The notes beneath the pieces are model-generated. The model saw nothing but the letters and a program-made list of their open reading frames with translations, made no database searches and had not been told where the DNA came from. A DNA stretch of 64,000 nt, from assembly GCA_014529385.2 (NCBI GenBank), contig CM043959.1, positions 46,765,928 through 46,829,927 of the forward strand. The letters are read 5' to 3'. This DNA is from Adiantum capillus-veneris. Taxonomy: Eukaryota > Streptophyta > Polypodiopsida > Polypodiales > Pteridaceae. How positions within the stretch are numbered: the first letter of the stretch is position 1; each line of letters opens with the position of its first letter. Positions 12,770 through 23,218 of the stretch are shown piece by piece. A program made the position numbers and the translations under genes.

Positions 12770-13459
12770 TTAAATCAACTCTCTCTTCACTGGCAATTCC
12801 TGTTTAGGTTGCATCAACTCTTCAAGTTGCTCTAAACAGCTTGAAGCATTTATATTCCCTGATAATTGCAACACTTCACTAACTTCTCTCTGTCCCTCGT
12901 CCAACAACAAAAATGACACTTCACCCTCATCACTGGAAATCAAAGGACTGCTACTTTTTGAGTCTTCAGAACTATCATCACTGGTAGTTTCGAATTCATC
13001 ATTCTCACTCACATCTTCAAGTGCCATAGGTTGTTTGGTAGTCATATCAAACACTCTCTTTTCACCCTTCTTGCCATGCACACCGATTGTGCCCTTGCCC
13101 CAATCTTGCACGGCACCAACAACTCTCAACTAAGGTCATCCCAGAATGAGAGGAAAGGCTCCCAGACCAACTGGCATAACATGAAAGTTTACCATAACCT
13201 TCACGTTAAAGACTTCGACTTCCAAATTCTTGATCATTCCCAAACATTTCACTTTGGCATGGTTTGCTAGTCGAATCCAAAACCCCGAGCTTCCGCATGT
13301 AATGAGACCCAGTCTCTTAACACACGACTGTGTGGTCACACACAGTTGAGTACCTCCATCAATGTAGGCTTCTCCCATGCCCACACCTTTGTGCCAAGCA
13401 TTCACTATAGGACAGATGCCGGGTAACTCGCCCACAAAAAACACTCTGCTTTTGTCCAT
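12770..13459 (-). pseudogene. Retropepsin and downstream linker
   Basis: The piece at 13136-13459 includes AYIDGGTQLCV, where a gypsy protease has its D-[TS]-G active site (here D-G-G), followed by CVKRLGLI and FPLILG. The piece at 12770-13129 continues with MRVVGAVQDWGKGTIGVHGK and an acidic Ser-rich tail. A stop separates the two. It would have cleaved the Gag-Pol polyprotein. Confidence 0.7.
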
Positions 13460-14767
13460 GCTTCGGCTCTTTCTCTGGATTCACTAATGACTTCCATTGC
13501 CTTTTAAGTTTGGGCACCATATTCATCACAACTGTCCAAAAGTACAATCTACCTTCCTCCCAATCACGTCTTCCTTTAAACAGTAAGCTGTTTGCGACTT
13601 CAAATTGTCTACGAGGTTTTCTCTTCCTTTTGGCTTTCACATCTTCACCCTCCTTCTCATTCCCTTTCTTTCTGCTAGGCCCTGGCACGGCATAGCCTTC
13701 CCTCTCTTTTTTGCCTACTGGCAACACATCTGCATCTTTTTTTTCTACCCTCACAATACCCACATGAGCACCAGAGGTTAAGGGTTGATTTTTTTGTTCA
13801 GTACCTTGATCTCCTCGTATATCCAATGAATATATATAATCATTAGCCCTATTAGGAATCTGTTGAGAAAGTGGAAAAATATCACCTCCCATCCTTGCTG
13901 GCTTTGAACAATAAGTGCTAATATGACCAAGTTCACCACAATTATAGCAAGTGGGGATAAACCTCCTTTGTGGCTCAAAACCACCTTGCCTATGACCAGC
14001 ATTCACATTAGGCTGAGATTCACATGCCTGAGCCATTCCTCTACCGCGTCCACGACCACGACCACCTCCTCCAAGAACACTAAGTCACAATTCTTGCATC
14101 ATGGTCATCATGTCTTGCATATTTTGTTGTAACTGTTTGGTATTAGCAGCCCTTTGAATAGGTTGGCCTCCAGCTTCTGCCTGATTCTCCTCCTTTTGGC
14201 CACCATTATTTTGTACAGGGACCGCTTTCCATATTAATTAAGTCTTTGAGCCTTCCATTCTTTCTCTCTGGGGATAGCGACTGCCTCCTCGAAGGTGATG
14301 GGTCTTTTTAGCTCGACTTTAAACTTTAGGCTTTCTTTTAGGTTTGCCACAAAACGGTCTTTCTTTAACATGGATGGAGGAATCTCATTTCCCAAAGCCC
14401 GAGCCCATTTATCCCATAAACGGGTGAATTGCATGACAAAATCATCAACACTCTGATTACCCTTTTGAGTTTACCCCAAAATTTCATGCCAAACTTCATC
14501 AAGTAATTCAATGGATATATACTGTGCTAGGAAAGCTTGCTTCACACGATTGTAGTCCAAAACTACCCCTGGAGTTTGTGCTTGCACCAACTCTTCATGA
14601 TTGTGTAACCAAACTTTTGCCTCATCCTATAAACTATATTGCATCAGCCGCAACAATATAACTTGGTCTAGTATATTTCACAGTAAGAAATTGACTTCCA
14701 ACTTTTCAATAAAAGTCTGTGCATTCTCATTAGGCAATCCATGAAACTGTAGGAATTCGTCTGCCAT
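13460..14767 (-). pseudogene. Gag relic with zinc knuckle
   Basis: The minus-strand frame starts at an ATG at 14765-14767 (MADEFLQFHGLP) and shows a Gag-type stretch with DEAKVWLHNHEELVQ and DDFVMQFTRLWDKWARALG, with several stops. Downstream is a CCHC zinc knuckle, CYNCGELGHISTYC, near 13905-13950, then a basic linker. Gag would form the particle and bind RNA. The pieces at 14234-14434 and 13359-14036 are the longest open parts. Confidence 0.75.
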
Positions 14768-15079
14768 GTTTGATTGCCACAAAAACACTTACATGTGACG
14801 TCAAAAAGTCAAGGGATGTTGATGGATCGCTCTAGTACCTAATTCACCTCACACTGGGTAACCCGGCCCCCAGTGCTTGGCTTCACAAAATCTCATGACC
14901 CTCCAAAGGATGCAATCCAATTATACAACCGCCTCAAGTACTGTCCACAATTTGCATATACATAGGCGGTTGTCCGTAAGGACCCACATTCCTTTTACAT
15001 TCACTCCCTGCAGAATAAACATATTTCATAGAAATGGGAGCATAAGAGCGCTTTCTCCTTAGTGGGGGCACAAAAATGG

Positions 15080-16325
15080 TGTTAGCTTGCAAATGAGAAG
15101 GAAAATGAATGCCCTTATAGCCTTGCATGAGCTACACTATCAGAATGAAGAACTATTGCACGACCAAAAACACCTGTGGTAAACACCTGTAGAGATTTAT
15201 GAAAAACCCTCCAAGCATGGAACACACTCAAAATCAAGAGAAACAAAGGACATCATGACAAAGATCGTCTCATGGAGATGTCCATAGAGTATCCATAGGC
15301 AAAAAACAGAGAAAAAACAAAGAAGTTATGGCCGCTCGAACATGGAGGTGTCCTTTTTCTTGCTCACAAATGAGCTCTATGGAGGTTTTTTGCAGATCTG
15401 CAAAGAATTACATCTATTAAAAATGGGGATTTTTTTGGCTCTTATCCCAACGGATTTCCTCTCTCCTCTTAGCCGACATGGTTCTCTCCTTAGGCAGCGT
15501 TTAATTGGTCCAATTTTGGCCTTTTTTGGGTGAAAATAAGATGTCGGTGACCATTTGACCAAGGAATGGGGTGGAGGCAAGTGTCCGGGGACCAAAAAAG
15601 TGGCTAGGAGCCTTTCCAGGCAGTGGGAACTCAAAAATTATGCCATCTCCTTCTCCACGAGCCCACGAGCCCCCCATAGCCAAGCCTTGAGAGAGCTCCT
15701 CTCACCTTTGATACACCATAATGGGCACCCAAAGTGCCCTATATACCCCTCACTTTCCCTTTTCCTCTTCTCATGTGGGATTACTCCCATGCCACATGGC
15801 AACTCTTCCCAAGCTTCCCAACTAACCCAAAATTCTCAGCTTCTCCCAAAGCATACCAATTTTCCCCGAGGCATACCTCGTTGTTCCGGTCTCACTGAAC
15901 GACGTGCCACAACATAGGGCTCGAAGCTCATCACTTTGGCTATCTCCAGAATGTAAAACTTCAGTATTTCTAATATTAGACCCCCAAGTTGGCCTAGTTG
16001 CCCTTGTCGCATGTAGCCACAATCACCTTCTAACTTGAGACCGCCCATTTCAAATGCTCATAACTATGATGTACAAGTCCAATTCACAAGCTATAAAGCA
16101 TGCCTGGAAATACTTATTAAAGACCATGTTTTTAAGTCTCGAACAACCCAAAACATCAACATTCAAGCTTGGAAAAATCACACCTTTGTACATGGATTTT
16201 TACAAGGCCACTTCCAAAACTTGCAGGGCTATGTACACATATATACATGAGGCTAGTGGGCACTGGGCAAGCTTTTTGGCATGACTTAGTGACTTCATGC
16301 TTATCCAAAAAATGCATGACAATGC
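15080..16325 (-). repeat. 5' LTR of the minus-strand gypsy element
   Basis: This is the partner of the repeat at 10042-11306. It begins TGTTAGC at 15080 and fades into host sequence near 16321-16325. A matching TATA-like box lies near 15739-15746. Small open frames inside (for example 15501-15683) occur in both LTR copies and are not genes. Confidence 0.8.
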
Positions 16326-16326
16326 A

Positions 16327-16660
16327 TATGATGTCTACTTTTGCAAACTGGATAGTTGAGCATTGGGACATGATATATAGGCTATGTGCTTGCTTTGTGT
16401 AAAATTTCACTTGATTTGAAGCACATTTGGTAAGTCCAAAGCCAAATTATGGGATTAGGCTAAGACTTTGCGTTTTTTTCTAGGTCTTAAGTACCCTAAT
16501 TAGCTCCAAATCTTAGGAAATTTTATGTGCTTCATGTTTAGGGTATTCACAATGTGTTTGTGAAGTCAAGTGAGTGATTTTTGTGCAAAATTTGACTGTG
16601 AGACATCATACGCGTGTGATGTCTACCTTGATAAAAAGTGAGTTTGATGCCTTGGGGTGT
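16327..16660. repeat. Host palindromic repeat resumes
   Basis: The right half of a palindrome (TATGATGTCT, 16327-16336) follows directly after the LTR element. Another palindrome with one mismatch and a CGCG spacer lies at 16601-16624. This is the same family as 8820-10041. Confidence 0.75.
16601..16624. repeat. Palindrome copy 5
   Basis: Arms AGACATCATA and TGTGATGTCT pair with one mismatch around a CGCG spacer. Confidence 0.85.
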
Positions 16661-18400
16661 TTTGTGCTTGTGGCCTAAGCCCTACTAGCTAGTTTTTAAC
16701 TTAAAAAGTCAAATGTTTCGCTTAGAAACTCCCTGTTTGGAATTTTAGTCTCTCAAAGGGATTTCTTCATTTGAAGATGACTTCCTACAACAATTCCTCT
16801 TGAGCTCCATCTCCCAGGGTTGTGGACGCAGAAGGGCACCTTCCCATGGATTTGATGTATCATTTGGCCTTACAAATGCCCTTTTCGGTGATTTGTCGCT
16901 CAAATAGAATCTTTTTGGAAAGAGATGGTTGGCGATAATTTTTCTTGCTATTTGACCATATCTGTTGGATGTTGGTGATATGTCAATGATTCCCGTGAAG
17001 TTTGGTGGAAAACAGACGCCTCACTTTGGCTGTGAGGACCAAATGACGCTTTGAGTGTCCGAAGCCTCAATGTTTTGGTCTACTTTTTGATGATATATCC
17101 AGGAGGAGGTTACATGGGTTTGTAGACATACTTGAGACATAACTTCTCATGAATTTTTGTGCTATTTCAACGATCCATTCCCGATCAACTTCTGTAGTGC
17201 CCGAAGAGGTTAGGTTTTTCCCGATTGACCTAAACTCGCATTGGAGGTCATAGAGGTGTTCTCCTAGGTTAGGGTTAACCCCCTCTCAAGTATTGTAGCT
17301 CTTGGGTTAGTGGTTGAAGTGCTACGGGCCCGTTTTGTTTTCTTTCTTGCAATGCCACATTGCCGTTTTTGGAGTTTTTCGCGACAAAGTGAGTATAGAA
17401 CAAGAAGAGCATATGGTAACTATTATGGTATTGATATTTTACTTGCAGTTGACAAGTGGAATAGGATTGACTCATCTAAGTCTATGAGAACAAATATATA
17501 TATTGTACATTTTATTCAAGTGCTCTTTTATGAGCTTTGGCCATTTATGACCGGCCGGCCAGTTTGTACTCACATTGACTATTCAAGAAATCTATAAATC
17601 AAATATGGACAAGAGGGAAATGGTCACTCTTGCACGGGAGAGATTGCACCCAATGCTTGTGTCATTCTTCTCTCCTCTCCTCTCTCCTCTCTTGCCGTGC
17701 CAACGTAGCACTCCGCTCTAGGAGGTCCGTATGCAAGTGCTCTTTCGCTCTCTCCCGCTCTTTGTCTCTCTCTGTTCGTGTTGTGCTCGATTATGGATTG
17801 GTGCGAGTCGACAGGCATGTAGATTTATTCGTTTATGGCTTGTTGTATACTATTTTGAGTATTTTGTAGGGCTCTCCGCGCTCTAATTTGTAGCAGTGGT
17901 TTTAGAGCTTGAGCTACGTTCTCCAATTTTATTTTATTTTTCAATAATCATGATTACGGACATCAATACGAACAAAGATAAGCAATTATTACTTGTACTT
18001 CATTTATAAGGTTGTTTAAATTTTTTATATCGATGATTATTATTATATGAGGCCTGTCAATTGCATGTGGATACTTTTTTTAATAACTATTTATCATGAG
18101 AGTTTAATCTCCTTTTTGACATCATTAAGACACAAGACCATATTAGGTAAAGTGGGAAAATCCCAATTCCCAAGTTGGACAACTTTCAATATATCATGTA
18201 CAAAATATAGAGATTTTGTCAAAAATTTGAGTTTTCTTAAGGTCTCATTCCACTTTATGCACATACAATACACAATGAAAACAACTAAAATACCATGGTT
18301 TCAATCAATTGGATTATTAGGAGACGAGTATATTGCATCCATTATCGTTGTCTATGTTCTATTGTCCTACCTACAACTTATCTCAACATGGAGAGCTTGG
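16661..18400. other. No recognisable gene
   Basis: No conserved coding region is visible. The stretch contains CT-rich patches at about 17665-17695 and 17740-17785, a GGCCGGCC site near 17553, and an open frame at 18047-18478 whose end runs into satellite sequence and which matches no family I know. If a large inserted block begins on this side (see findings), its left end should lie somewhere here. Confidence 0.5.
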
Positions 18401-18401
18401 T

Positions 18402-20110
18402 TTCTAGGTCCACCACTTGTCCAAGTTAATGTAAAAGTGACTCAAGGTTCACAACTTGTGAAAGTGAGGATCCATTGAGGAATACAATCCACTTGGCTAT
18501 TTTTCCTTAATTTATTTCATGTGACATTCAAGCAAGGTCCACTTCTAATCTATAAATTCTTAATTTGAGGCATGGGGCATACATAAAATATATAGCATAT
18601 GCTCTATTGCCTCATAGGAAGGTTGGTTTCAAGGTGCACTTATCCATGCTAGCCTATCTTGGAGAAGTGATGGAGCTTGCTTCTCTCCTTGTTTCAATGG
18701 AGACTAGCTTGGACAAGTGGTGGACCTTTGCTTCTCTCTATGTTTCAATAGAGTTAGCTTGGACAAGTGGTGATCTTGGAACAAAACCCCCATGCAAAAC
18801 ATATCATGGGCATTCCAAGTGATTAGAAAGATTACCATTTAAGATATAACCTTATAGGTTGGACAACTGGAGCTTGGCTTGGAGAAATGGTGGACCTTTG
18901 ATTCTCTCCATGTTTCAATGGAGCCTATCTTGGAGAAATGGTGGAGCTTGCTTCTGTCCATGTTTCAATGGAGCCTAGCTTGAACAATTGGTGGACCTTT
19001 GCTTCTGTCTATGTTTCAATAGAGTTAGCTTAGACACGTGGTGGATCTTCAAACTAAACCAACTACTATCAATGTTTCCTAGCTTGGACAAGTGGTGGAG
19101 TGTTTCTCTACTCCATGTTTCAATGGAGCTTAGCTTGGACAAGTGTTTGACCTTAAAACAAAAACCCCATGTACAACATAGCATGGATTTTCTATATTTC
19201 AATGGAGTCTAGATTTAACAAATGGTGGAGCTTGTCTTTATCCATGTTTCAATGAAACTAGCTTGGACAAGTGGTCAACCTCATAACAAACACCCCCATG
19301 TACAACAATTCATTGGTTTTCTAAGTGATGGGAAGGAATACCATTCAAGATATAAACTTATAGCTTGGATAAGTAGTTGACTTTAAAACCAAATTCATCA
19401 TAATACAATGAAATACAGGTCAGCCAATTCCTAACTTGAGACCAAACCTCCCATGCTATTAGAGATAATATATTGGATAAGTGGTGGACCTTCTATTATT
19501 TTCCCATGCCTAGTTTAGACAATTGGTACACTTTGCAGCTATAAAGGTTGGATGAGTTGTGGAGCCTTGTTTCTATCCATGTTTTAATGGATCGTAGCTT
19601 GGACAAGTGGTGGACCTTGGAAAAAAGCTTCCATGTACAACATATATGAGGTTTTCCATGTTTTAATGGAACCTATCTTGGACAAATGGTGAAGCTTGCT
19701 TCTCTCCATGTTGATTTTGGAACTACCTTAGACAAGTGGTGGAGCTTTGCTTTTCTACTCTTCATAATACAATGAAGTATAGGTTGGTTACATGGTGAAT
19801 CTTAAGGCCAAACCTCCCATTTTACTAGAGATGATAGGTTGGACAAGTGGATCAACCTTCTATCATTTCTCCATGACTATATTGGACAATTAGTAGACCT
19901 AACATCTCTCTATGTTGTCTAGAGATGAGCTTGGACAAGTGATGGACCCTGCTTCTCTCTTCCCTTGGTTTACTAGTTTGAAGACTCAGTATATATACTT
20001 TCTTAGATCTAGCTTGAACAAGTGGTGGACCTTGTATCCACAATCTTAATTCATTACAAAAAAGTATATGAAAAAATAACATAGGAATCTTGGTTTGAAG
20101 GTCAAGCAAT
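18402..20110. repeat. Satellite array, mostly plus orientation
   Basis: Diverged copies of the core TTGGACAAGTGGTGGACCTT recur, typically 50-100 bp apart, joined by strings such as CTCCATGTTTCAATGGAGCC. One early copy at about 18408-18425 is in the opposite orientation (GGTCCACCACTTGTCCAAG). Copies here are more diverged than those after 25.9 kb. Confidence 0.9.
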
Positions 20111-20593
20111 TAGGTTCCAAATGCACATAATAATATATTTTCCACCCATAATAAAAGAAAGTTAAATATGTTATTACCAAATTGACAAAGGTAACGTCCA
20201 AGAATTCTAGCTTTGCATCTCGTCAGATCTAAATCTTCATCAAGGCGACATGCATGTATACATCAACTTTCAATCCATTCAAGAATACATGCACTTAGAT
20301 TCCATAGTTTTGTTTTCAAAGTCTTTTAGGTTCTAAAACTCTTTCACATAAAGTATGTAATGACAAAATTCTTGAAGCAAACATTTGTGCCCAAGAAAAA
20401 GATCCCTCTCACATATTTAAAATCCATGAATTCTTTGATCCACACTTACAAGTTTTATTTTGATATCAAACATCAATTCTCTCATAGTTACAAATAAATG
20501 CAACCTCGATATGAATTGCCAAAAAATGAATTTCTTTTACTTTATGACCCAACATAGGCCCCAATAAAATAAAAAATGAGTCCCCAAAAATTT

Positions 20594-20690
20594 GGGTGCA
20601 CTCTAGCAATACATCAGAGTCCCCTTACAATAGGATGCACTCCAATAGTACATTGAAGTCCCCTTAGAGTAGGGTGCACTCCATTCAAGT
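20594..20690. repeat. 39-bp tandem repeat, about 2.5 copies
   Basis: GGGTGCACTC-type starts recur at 20594, 20633 and 20672 (period 39), each followed by a string like AGTCCCCTTA. Confidence 0.8.
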
Positions 20691-20801
20691 GTTCATAAAA
20701 TTGACACACCTTTGTTTTTTAAAAAAAAAGACTATATCAAATTATAAAAATGTTGAAAGATACACACTAGAATAAAAAAAGCATCTTATGGCCATATTTA
20801 T

Positions 20802-21566
20802 TCAATGCTTTCGTGTTGACAAGTACACACCAAGGAAACAATTTGTCTCAGAATCACTATACTGATTTACAATTGTGTTGTATGTATAGACTCTCTTATC
20901 TCTTGCATAAAACCATCCTACCAACCATGGAATTATGGTTCTTTGCAAGAAGTTTTGAAGTTGCTCGGAAGTTTGCCTCCACATCTTTTGAAATATAAGA
21001 TATGTCCCTGGCATGTTCCACATCACCCTATATGGAGTGTCATAAAAAATTAAGGTATTGTTTGCATCCAAATCCTCAAATATCTTCCAAATATTACTCA
21101 AATTTTTGTGATAAACCCTTGTAAATCCTAACATGATATTTGGATTTTGGCAATTTTTGTTACTCATAAACACCTTGAACTTGGTATACTGCTCAGGAAA
21201 ACATTTTTGTGTGATGCGTTGCACCCTTGTTAAGTTATAGCAACTCCATATCCATAGCTCAAAGTATTCAACACAAAAATCCAAAAAACTTTGTGCGTCT
21301 GGTCTCACCACATGATAAACTTCATCTTTATCCTCCACAAGTCGCATGTGTTGAGCCCAAGATGGCATAGAATCTCCATGTTTCATTTCAATTGTCTTGA
21401 GAAGTAACCCCTCTAGATCCAAGATAAGTACTCTTTTGATGTCCTTGAAAGTAAGTGGTAGGTGATAAGGAGGTGATTCATTCCTTGGACAAGGTCTTGG
21501 AGGAGGTTGGATGGGTAATTCAATAGTTTTCTTCAATTTATGCCAGCATATAGCCAATCCATTTTT
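20802..21566 (-). CDS. FCP1-like HAD phosphatase exon (copy 1, degenerate)
   Basis: This is a minus-strand exon of about 254 codons. It opens at a splice acceptor (plus 21567-21569, minus-strand ..TTACAG before AAAAATGG, phase 0), so the true start lies in an unseen upstream exon. The protein has an FCP1/NIF-type HAD fold: VLILDLEGLLLKT (motif I), DAQSFLDFCVEYFELWIWS (motif II region) and TLIFYDTPYRVMWNMPGTYLIF (motif III region). FCP1-type enzymes remove phosphate from proteins with a DxDx(T/V) site. Here the second Asp is Glu, and the usual DDSPYK is reduced to YDTPYR, so activity is doubtful. It resembles the gene at 44076 in family but is clearly diverged. Satellite DNA surrounds it on both sides. 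Confidence 0.75.
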   Translation of the reverse strand, partial: KNGLAICWHKLKKTIELPIQPPPRPCPRNESPPYHLPLTFKDIKRVLILDLEGLLLKTIEMKHGDSMPSWAQHMRLVEDKDEVYHVVRPDAQSFLDFCVEYFELWIWSCYNLTRVQRITQKCFPEQYTKFKVFMSNKNCQNPNIMLGFTRVYHKNLSNIWKIFEDLDANNTLIFYDTPYRVMWNMPGTYLIFQKMWRQTSEQLQNFLQRTIIPWLVGWFYARDKRVYTYNTIVNQYSDSETNCFLGVYLSTRKH

Positions 21567-21859
21567 CTGTAATGGTTCAGAAATTGAAGAACAAGAACAC
21601 TTAATGCAAACACAACAATAGACATGAGTTTTACATTGTCTACCCTAAGGTTTTATTAGATACCAAAATCCATCTATGATCTACTCATTAATAGAAAGAA
21701 AGTCAAATTAAAATCCTGACTCTTTTTTATGCTACACTCTCTCTTAGTCTCAATACCATGGAGTTCAACTAGACTTAAGTCAACTAATAACTACTACTTG
21801 TTGTTAAAGGTATGCTTGAAGTGCATAAGGCTTAACCAATGCTCTAGTGTAGAATGGGT
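21567..21859. other. Upstream side of FCP1-like exon
   Basis: This is probably intron or upstream sequence of the FCP1-like gene. The acceptor and a pyrimidine-rich stretch are visible next to the exon. I could not identify the preceding exon. Confidence 0.4.
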
Positions 21860-23218
21860 ATTTAGGTCTCAAGGTCTACCACTTATCCAAGCAAAGATCC
21901 ATTTAGATATGGAAACCCAATTTTTCTTAAGATAATGATATAGAGTGGACAAGTGGTGAATCCTGAGACCAAACCACTCATGCTACTAGGGATAATAGGT
22001 TGGACAAGTGGTGGACCTTGAATGTAAACCCCCCATGTACAAAGTATCAGGGGTTTTGGGTATTTCAATGGACTCTAGCATCTTGGAGACATGGTGGAGC
22101 TTACTTCTCTCCATGTTTCAATGGAGTCTATCTTGGATAAATGGTGGCGCATCATTCTCTCCATGTTTCAATGGAGCTTAGCTTGGACAAGTGGTGGACG
22201 TTTGTTTCTGTCTATGATTGAACAGATTTAACTTGGACAAGTGGTGGACCTTGGAACAAAATCCCCATGTAAAACATATCATGGACATTACAAGTGGTGA
22301 GAAAAAATACCATTCAATATATAACCTTATAGTTTGGACAAGTGGTGGACCTTAACACCCAATTATTATTAATATAATGACATAGAGTGGACAAGTGGTG
22401 AATCTTGCGACCAAACCTACTAGGAAAAGTAGGTTGGACAAGTGGTGGACCTTGAATGCAAACCCCCCATGTACAAAATATCACTCATGCTACTAAGAAT
22501 AATTTGGTATTAAGGTCCATGTTTCAATGGAGCCTAGCTTGGAAAAGTGGTGGACCTTTGTTTCTCTCTATGTTTCAATAGAATTAGCTTGGACAAGTGG
22601 TGAACCTTGGAACAAAACCCCCATGTAAAGCATGTCATGGGAATTACAAGTGGTGAGAAAAAATACCATTCAAGGTATAACCTTAAAGGCTGGACAAGTG
22701 GTGGACCTTAGCACCCAATTCCTCTTATTATAATGACATAGAGTGGAAAAGTGGTGAATCGTGAGACCAAACCTACTAGGGATAATAGGTTGGACAAATG
22801 GTTGACCTTGAATGTAAATCACCCATGTACAAAATATCATGGGTTTTGCGTATTTCAATGGAGCCTAGCATCGTGGAGACAATGGAACTTACTTCTCTCC
22901 ATGTTTTAATGGAGCCTATTTAGGAGAAATGGTGGAGGTTCCTTCTCTCCATGTTTCAATGGAGCCTAGCTTGGACAAGTCGTGGACCTTTGTTTCTCTC
23001 TATGTTTGAATATGGTTAGCTTGGACAAGTGGTGGATCTTGGAATGAAATTCCCATGTAAAACATATCATGGGCATTTCAAGTGTCGGGAAAGGATACCA
23101 TTTAAGATATAATCTTATAGGTTGGACAAGTGGTGGACCTTAACACATTGTTCTTCTTAATATAATGACATAGAGTGTACAAGTGGTGAATCTTGAAACC
23201 AAACCACTCATGCTACTA
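21860..23218. repeat. Satellite array, plus orientation
   Basis: This array has the same core as at 18402. One reversed copy sits near 21865-21885 and the rest are in plus orientation. Units resemble the 440-bp monomer seen after 51.8 kb, read on the opposite strand. The array is cut at 23218 by an insertion. Confidence 0.9.

Larger units (their letters stand above)
10042..16325 (-). mobile_element. Decayed Ty3/gypsy LTR retrotransposon
   Basis: Two direct repeats of about 1.25 kb flank minus-strand gag, protease, RT and integrase relics in the expected order, so this is an LTR element transcribed right to left. The LTR ends are approximate: the left ends read TATTAGC and TGTTAGC, and the right end of the left copy is near TTGCCA. 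A purine-rich tract (minus-strand AAGGGGGGG, plus 11308-11316) lies next to the left LTR where a polypurine tract is expected. I could not find a convincing primer site or target duplication. The internal region is only about 3.8 kb because part of pol is deleted. Confidence 0.8.

Noticed and set aside
18047-18478. 143-codon plus frame
   Set aside because: No recognisable domain, and its end runs into satellite sequence.
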